A stretch of DNA of 9,283 bases from positions 1 through 9,283 of the forward strand of contig JAKLGN010000041.1 in the NCBI GenBank assembly GCA_022710665.1. Direction: 5' to 3'. Position 1 is the stretch's first letter. Every line of letters begins with the position of its first letter. The notes under the pieces were generated by a model. That model searched no databases and was not told where the DNA came from. It was given only the letters and a program-made list of their open reading frames with translations. This document shows, one piece after another, positions 6,175 to 9,283 of the stretch. The stretch is from Methanoregula sp. (GTDB taxonomy: Archaea; Halobacteriota; Methanomicrobia; Methanomicrobiales; Methanospirillaceae). Both the position numbers and the translations under genes were made by a program.

Positions 6175-7680
6175 ATGAACAGGAATTTGAATTTGAGTCT
6201 TCTGTTTTTCATTGCCGTAATTGCGTGTTGTTGTCTGATTCCCCCAACGGCGGCAACTACAGAACTGCATATCGTAAAATATGCAAATGATCATACCACC
6301 GTGATCAAAGAGACCACCGTGACCTGGCAGTGGATGCGAGATAATCTGCCGGTTTTTGGCGATGGCACCACGCATTACTACCACCAGGGGCCGGTTTTTG
6401 TCGATAACGCTACAAACGCTGCCTATCAGGAGGAACTGAGGTGGAACCCGGCTGAGGATACGAATGTCCAGGAGAAGGATTATGGCGCTGTGAAAGGGAC
6501 GAACCTCAAGGATCTCTGTAACCTTGTCGGTGGCATGTCATCTGAAGAAGAGGTGACCCTGAAGGCGAGCGATGGCTTGATCAAGAATTTTGCGTACCGG
6601 AACGTGTATGAGTACACGTCCCGCCAGGGTCCGATGGTGATCACCTGGAGCAGGGACGGGACAACGCCCGACACGGGATATGACGAGGCAATGAAACTGA
6701 TCTTTTTTGCGGACACCTCGGTTAATCCCTGGGGAATCCATGCATTTGGGAATTATGACTGGCATGAAAGTGCAGATTCCCAGTACTGGTACTACTATTA
6801 CCAGGGCAGCAACAATAGGTTCCCGACAACAACCGGTCTTGCCGTGAAATATATCTCGGATGTAATCATCTACAGCACAACGCCGGCATCTGAAGTTCAG
6901 CCGCCGGCAGCCGCTTTTTCAGCGACTCCCATGACTGGTGCCGTCCCGCTGACGGTTCAGTTCACCGACATGTCAACCAATTCCCCGACCAGCTGGGCCT
7001 GGGATTTTTCCAATGACGGGTCTGTTGACAGCACCCAGAAAGATCCCTCGTATACATTCATCACTGCCGGAACATATACCGTAAAACTGACCTCAGCAAA
7101 TTCTTACGGGAACACAAGCGAGATAAAGAACGGGTATATTAGGGTATCTGCGCCATCAGGGACAGCACCGGCAGCCGCGTTCTCTGCAACCCCCCGGTCC
7201 GGCACCGCCCCGCTGACGGTCCGGTTCACCGACTCCTCGACGGGCACTGACATCACCAGCCGGGCATGGGATTTTGATAACGACGGAGTGAGCGACAGTG
7301 ATGACAAAAATCCACGGTTTACCTACACCGTTGCCGGGACGTATCCGGTCAAGCTCACGGTATCCAACGCCTACGGGACCAGCTCCGAAGTGAAGAACCA
7401 GTATATCCGGGTGACCGGTTCGCAGAGCACAGAAGTCAGCAGGATCCAGACTGCTGTACAGCAACCTCCGCCTGTCACCACAACACCTGCAGCAGTTTCT
7501 TCACCCGTACAGCAAACCACGGTGAAAAAAACTCAAAAAACCGTGATGACGAGTCCAACGGCAGTTCCTGAAACTCCGGCAGAAAGCCCGGGACCGGATG
7601 CGGTTGTTATTGCCGGCACCCTTGTTGTGTGCGGGCTGGCAACAGTACTGGTGCGGAAGTACCGGGACTCGAAACGATAA
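6175..7680 (+). CDS. Surface protein: sulfite-oxidase-like domain, two PKD domains, C-terminal anchor
   Basis: This 501-residue protein has a signal peptide (1-27, ending PTAA) and the same N-terminal domain as the gene at 231 (about 29-235). Its motifs are ETTV (46-49), GDGTTHYYHQGPVF (62-75), GAVKGTNLKDLCNLVGGM (104-121), ASDG (131-134), FADTSVNPWG (178-187) and TTGLAVKYISDVIIYS (219-234). Two PKD domains follow (about 244-325 and 332-414), each with the AWDF and AGTY..KL motifs. A Thr/Pro/Gln-rich linker (415-473) leads to a hydrophobic segment (474-493) and a basic tail (RKYRDSKR). The protein is therefore probably anchored in the membrane, with the PKD domains acting as spacers that hold the N-terminal domain at the surface. 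I see no equivalent of the Mo-ligand Cys of sulfite oxidases. The ligand is unknown. Confidence 0.88.
   Translation: MNRNLNLSLLFFIAVIACCCLIPPTAATTELHIVKYANDHTTVIKETTVTWQWMRDNLPVFGDGTTHYYHQGPVFVDNATNAAYQEELRWNPAEDTNVQEKDYGAVKGTNLKDLCNLVGGMSSEEEVTLKASDGLIKNFAYRNVYEYTSRQGPMVITWSRDGTTPDTGYDEAMKLIFFADTSVNPWGIHAFGNYDWHESADSQYWYYYYQGSNNRFPTTTGLAVKYISDVIIYSTTPASEVQPPAAAFSATPMTGAVPLTVQFTDMSTNSPTSWAWDFSNDGSVDSTQKDPSYTFITAGTYTVKLTSANSYGNTSEIKNGYIRVSAPSGTAPAAAFSATPRSGTAPLTVRFTDSSTGTDITSRAWDFDNDGVSDSDDKNPRFTYTVAGTYPVKLTVSNAYGTSSEVKNQYIRVTGSQSTEVSRIQTAVQQPPPVTTTPAAVSSPVQQTTVKKTQKTVMTSPTAVPETPAESPGPDAVVIAGTLVVCGLATVLVRKYRDSKR
6904..7431 (+). repeat. Two tandem PKD-domain coding repeats, 264-base period
   Basis: The motif PAAAFSATP recurs at residues 244 and 332, a spacing of 88 codons (units 6904-7167 and 7168-7431). 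Both copies keep PLTV.FTD, AWDF, DG...S, AGTY, VKLT and the closing IRV. The DNA has drifted clearly between copies, so this is an old internal duplication, unlike the almost identical repeats at 9039 onward. Confidence 0.75.
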
Positions 7681-7710
7681 CTCTCTTCTTTTCACGTTTC
7701 ACCTTTTCAT
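7681..7710 (+). terminator. Pyrimidine/T-rich stretch, possible archaeal terminator
   Basis: Immediately after the TAA at 7680 come several short T-runs (TTCTTTTC, GTTTC, CCTTTTC) with no hairpin. Archaeal RNA polymerase can terminate at such T-rich tracts, so this is a plausible end for the PKD-gene transcript. No run exceeds four T. Confidence 0.3.
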
Positions 7711-7762
7711 CAGCATTCACGGATTTTCTCTACTCCTGCCGGCTACCGCTGATACCATTTGT

Positions 7763-7778
7763 TATAACATATGTTATA
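7763..7778. promoter_or_regulatory. 16-bp perfect palindrome in the gap before the last gene
   Basis: TATAACATATGTTATA is a perfect inverted repeat centred between 7770 and 7771, in a 236-base AT-rich gap that holds no gene. It lies about 55-70 bases upstream of the TATA-like element at 7834-7841. It could be an operator for a dimeric regulator or, being so AT-rich, a chance palindrome. Confidence 0.35.
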
Positions 7779-7833
7779 TCAACAAACACCCCCGGTATTA
7801 AATTGTTTTAGTTAATAAAATCAAAATAACAAC

Positions 7834-7841
7834 CTATATTT
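7834..7841 (+). promoter_or_regulatory. Candidate TATA box of the DUF4430/44-residue-repeat gene
   Basis: CTATATTT closely matches the archaeal TATA consensus and follows a purine-rich, AT-rich stretch (7811-7833). The predicted transcript start, near 7860-7866, leaves a leader of roughly 50 bases before the GAGGGTG ribosome-binding site (7906-7912) and ATG 7917. Confidence 0.5.
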
Positions 7842-7863
7842 TAACATCTGCTGAAGAAACACC

Positions 7864-7907
7864 ATTCGAATGAACCGAGTAAAAATTGCGGTAACTTATT
7901 CGAATGA
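7864..7907 (+). repeat. Direct repeat ATTCGAATGA in the leader of the last gene
   Basis: ATTCGAATGA occurs at 7864-7873 and again at 7898-7907, starting 34 bases apart. Each contains the palindrome ATTCGAAT; the first extends to a 10-bp palindrome (CATTCGAATG). The second copy runs into the ribosome-binding site, so a protein bound there would sit on the start region. The function is unknown and could be coincidental. Confidence 0.35.
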
Positions 7908-7916
7908 GGGTGCAAA

Positions 7917-9283
7917 ATGCAAAAAAAAGACTTATTCCACATGGTCCTTATCTTCACGATAACGTGTGTTCTCGCAGTCACACCGGTTGCTGCAGCAACA
8001 ACCGACCTGCATGTCGTGAAGTATGCAAATGATGGTACAACCGTTCTTAGCGAGACGACGGTAAATTCTACATGGATGGAAGAAAATCTCCCGATCTATG
8101 GTGACGGGATAACCCATTATTTCCACCAGGGCCCGAATTTCACCTATGCATGGGATGAAAATGAAGCGGATCCCGCGATCCTGACAAAAGATATGGGCGC
8201 TGTCAAAGGGAGCAACCTCAAGGATATCTGTGATCTGGCAGGAGGTATGTCACCGGCTGACAATAATGTGACCATCATCGCATCGGATGGCTTCAGCAAA
8301 CGATTCGCATACACCAGTATCTATACTCCTCCTGCACGGGCAGGTCCTATCGTCATCACATGGTATAAAGATGGCCTTTATGTAAACGGGACAGCCACCA
8401 ACTACACGTCCGGTATGCGGAATGTGATGTTTGCCGATACATCGGTAAATCCATGGGGAAACCATATCTTTGGCCTCTACGACATGAACCAGACCTATCC
8501 CTTGGAGTTCCAGTATTTCTATCAGGGAAATCCAAATACACCCAGTACTACAGGGCTGTCGGTCCAGAATATCAACCGGATATTCATCTACAGCAATCAG
8601 GCTCCGCCCGAAACTCTCTTCGATGGTACCGTCGATCTGACAAGCGGTGAGACATTTAACATAGAAGCCTACAACAACCCCCCCTATAATTATACCGTAA
8701 GCCGGACAACCCCCCTTGGCGCACTCGATGCGGTTGCCAATGTGAAGGGCGGCTGGACCATCAATGTGACCGATAAGCGCTGGTCTTCTGACGGCGTGCT
8801 CCTGCTCGATGACTTCGGCCCGTACCTGTTCAAGAAACCGAATGTCTGGTATGCCTATGTCAACGGGGTGTACAAGGACGGATACGGCAACCACGCCAAT
8901 GGCCTCAATGTTATTGAACTGGCAAATAACGACCAGGTGAATTTCTACTATGCTCCCAACAAGGATCCCAACCCCGTCCTCAATGCAACGGATGTTGTGA
9001 AAATCAAGATACATCTCCCTGCAGGGACAACGGATAGCGGTGTATTCCGGTCCGGCCAGTGGATCCTTGACTATGGGATGGACCGGACAGTCGATCGTCG
9101 TTTCAACTACGGTCTTGCAACGGATACTCCATTAGCGGGAGATTTCAACAATGACGGGACGATGGATGTCGGTGTATTCCGGTCCGGCCAGTGGATCCTT
9201 GACTATGGGATGGACAGAACAGTTGATCGTCGTTTCAACTACGGTCTTGCAACCGATACTCCATTAGTGGGAGATTTCAACAA
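7917..9283 (+). CDS. Exported protein: sulfite-oxidase-like domain, DUF4430-like domain, 44-residue repeats (3'-partial)
   Basis: The frame is open from ATG 7917 to the window end (455 residues, no stop). It begins with a signal peptide (1-27, ending PVAAA). The domain shared with the genes at 231 and 6175 spans about 29-227, with ETTV (46-49), GDGITHYFHQGP (62-73), GAVKGSNLKDICDLAGGM (94-111), ASDG (122-125), FADTSVNPWG (172-181) and a closing IFIYS. Residues 29-75 match the PKD protein at 32 of 47 positions without gaps. A DUF4430-like domain follows (about 235-347), recognised from TTPLGALDAV, the WYAYVNG turn and the end DQVNFYYAP. From 375 come 44-residue repeats (GVFRSGQWILDYGMD...) with a DFNNDG..D motif that looks calcium-binding, as in VCBS/FG-GAP-type repeats. 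GAGGGTG (7906-7912) lies 4 bases before the start. The C-terminus and any anchor are beyond the window. Confidence 0.85.
   Translation, partial: MQKKDLFHMVLIFTITCVLAVTPVAAATTDLHVVKYANDGTTVLSETTVNSTWMEENLPIYGDGITHYFHQGPNFTYAWDENEADPAILTKDMGAVKGSNLKDICDLAGGMSPADNNVTIIASDGFSKRFAYTSIYTPPARAGPIVITWYKDGLYVNGTATNYTSGMRNVMFADTSVNPWGNHIFGLYDMNQTYPLEFQYFYQGNPNTPSTTGLSVQNINRIFIYSNQAPPETLFDGTVDLTSGETFNIEAYNNPPYNYTVSRTTPLGALDAVANVKGGWTINVTDKRWSSDGVLLLDDFGPYLFKKPNVWYAYVNGVYKDGYGNHANGLNVIELANNDQVNFYYAPNKDPNPVLNATDVVKIKIHLPAGTTDSGVFRSGQWILDYGMDRTVDRRFNYGLATDTPLAGDFNNDGTMDVGVFRSGQWILDYGMDRTVDRRFNYGLATDTPLVGDFN
9039..9283 (+). repeat. Near-identical 132-base tandem coding repeats (second copy cut by window end)
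   Basis: Unit 1 is 9039-9170; unit 2 begins at 9171 and is truncated after 113 bases. Over those 113 bases I count five differences. Four are silent and one changes Ala to Val. Each unit encodes 44 residues, starting GVFRSGQWILDYGMD and, in unit 1, ending in a DFNNDG..D loop. Such similarity suggests recent expansion or gene conversion. More units probably follow downstream. Confidence 0.85.

Noticed and set aside
7870..7962. 30-codon frame starting in the leader of the last gene and overlapping its start
   Set aside because: It has no Shine-Dalgarno sequence, and its Lys/Ser-rich translation is just the signal-peptide coding region read out of frame. It could act as an upstream ORF, but nothing supports that.
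8250..9014. 254-codon open frame on the minus strand
   Set aside because: It lies entirely antisense to the 7917 gene, whose frame has clear domains. Its translation shows no recognisable domain or signal and no supporting ribosome-binding site was identified. It is a shadow of codon bias.

Overview
The window looks archaeal, most likely from a Methanoregula-like methanogen (order Methanomicrobiales). This rests on recognising families, not on a database search. The main clues are an archaeal-type tungstate/molybdate transporter (WtpABC), exported proteins with PKD domains and with 44-residue 'GVFRSGQWILDYGMD' repeats of a kind I associate with that group, AT-rich TATA-like promoters, and many ATGA stop/start overlaps. 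All genes I can support lie on the + strand.

Layout. Bases 2-124 are the end of a small membrane protein. After an AT-rich promoter region, a tightly packed six-gene run spans 231-5989: an exported, C-terminally anchored protein with a sulfite-oxidase-like (molybdopterin-binding-fold) domain; a lipoprotein with a compact version of the same fold; wtpA (tungstate/molybdate-binding lipoprotein); wtpB (permease); wtpC (ATPase); and an exported purple-acid-phosphatase-like metallophosphoesterase. Five of the six genes are joined by direct overlaps. The only gap, wtpA-wtpB, is bridged by a 12-codon open frame that overlaps ATGA at both ends. Two separately promoted genes follow. One (6175-7680) fuses the same exported domain to two PKD domains and a C-terminal anchor. 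The other (from 7917, running off the end) fuses it to a DUF4430-like domain and near-identical 44-residue repeats.

How it may work together. WtpABC should import tungstate or molybdate, the metals of methanogen formylmethanofuran dehydrogenase and formate dehydrogenase. Around it sit four exported proteins that appear to share the sulfite-oxidase fold but show no obvious counterpart of the Mo-ligand cysteine, plus an exported phosphatase. Co-transcription of the first two with the transporter suggests a cell-surface system that handles the oxyanion or a pterin-type cofactor ahead of uptake. That is a hypothesis; only the transporter assignment is firm. No RNA genes, insertion sequences, CRISPR arrays or convincing minus-strand genes were seen.
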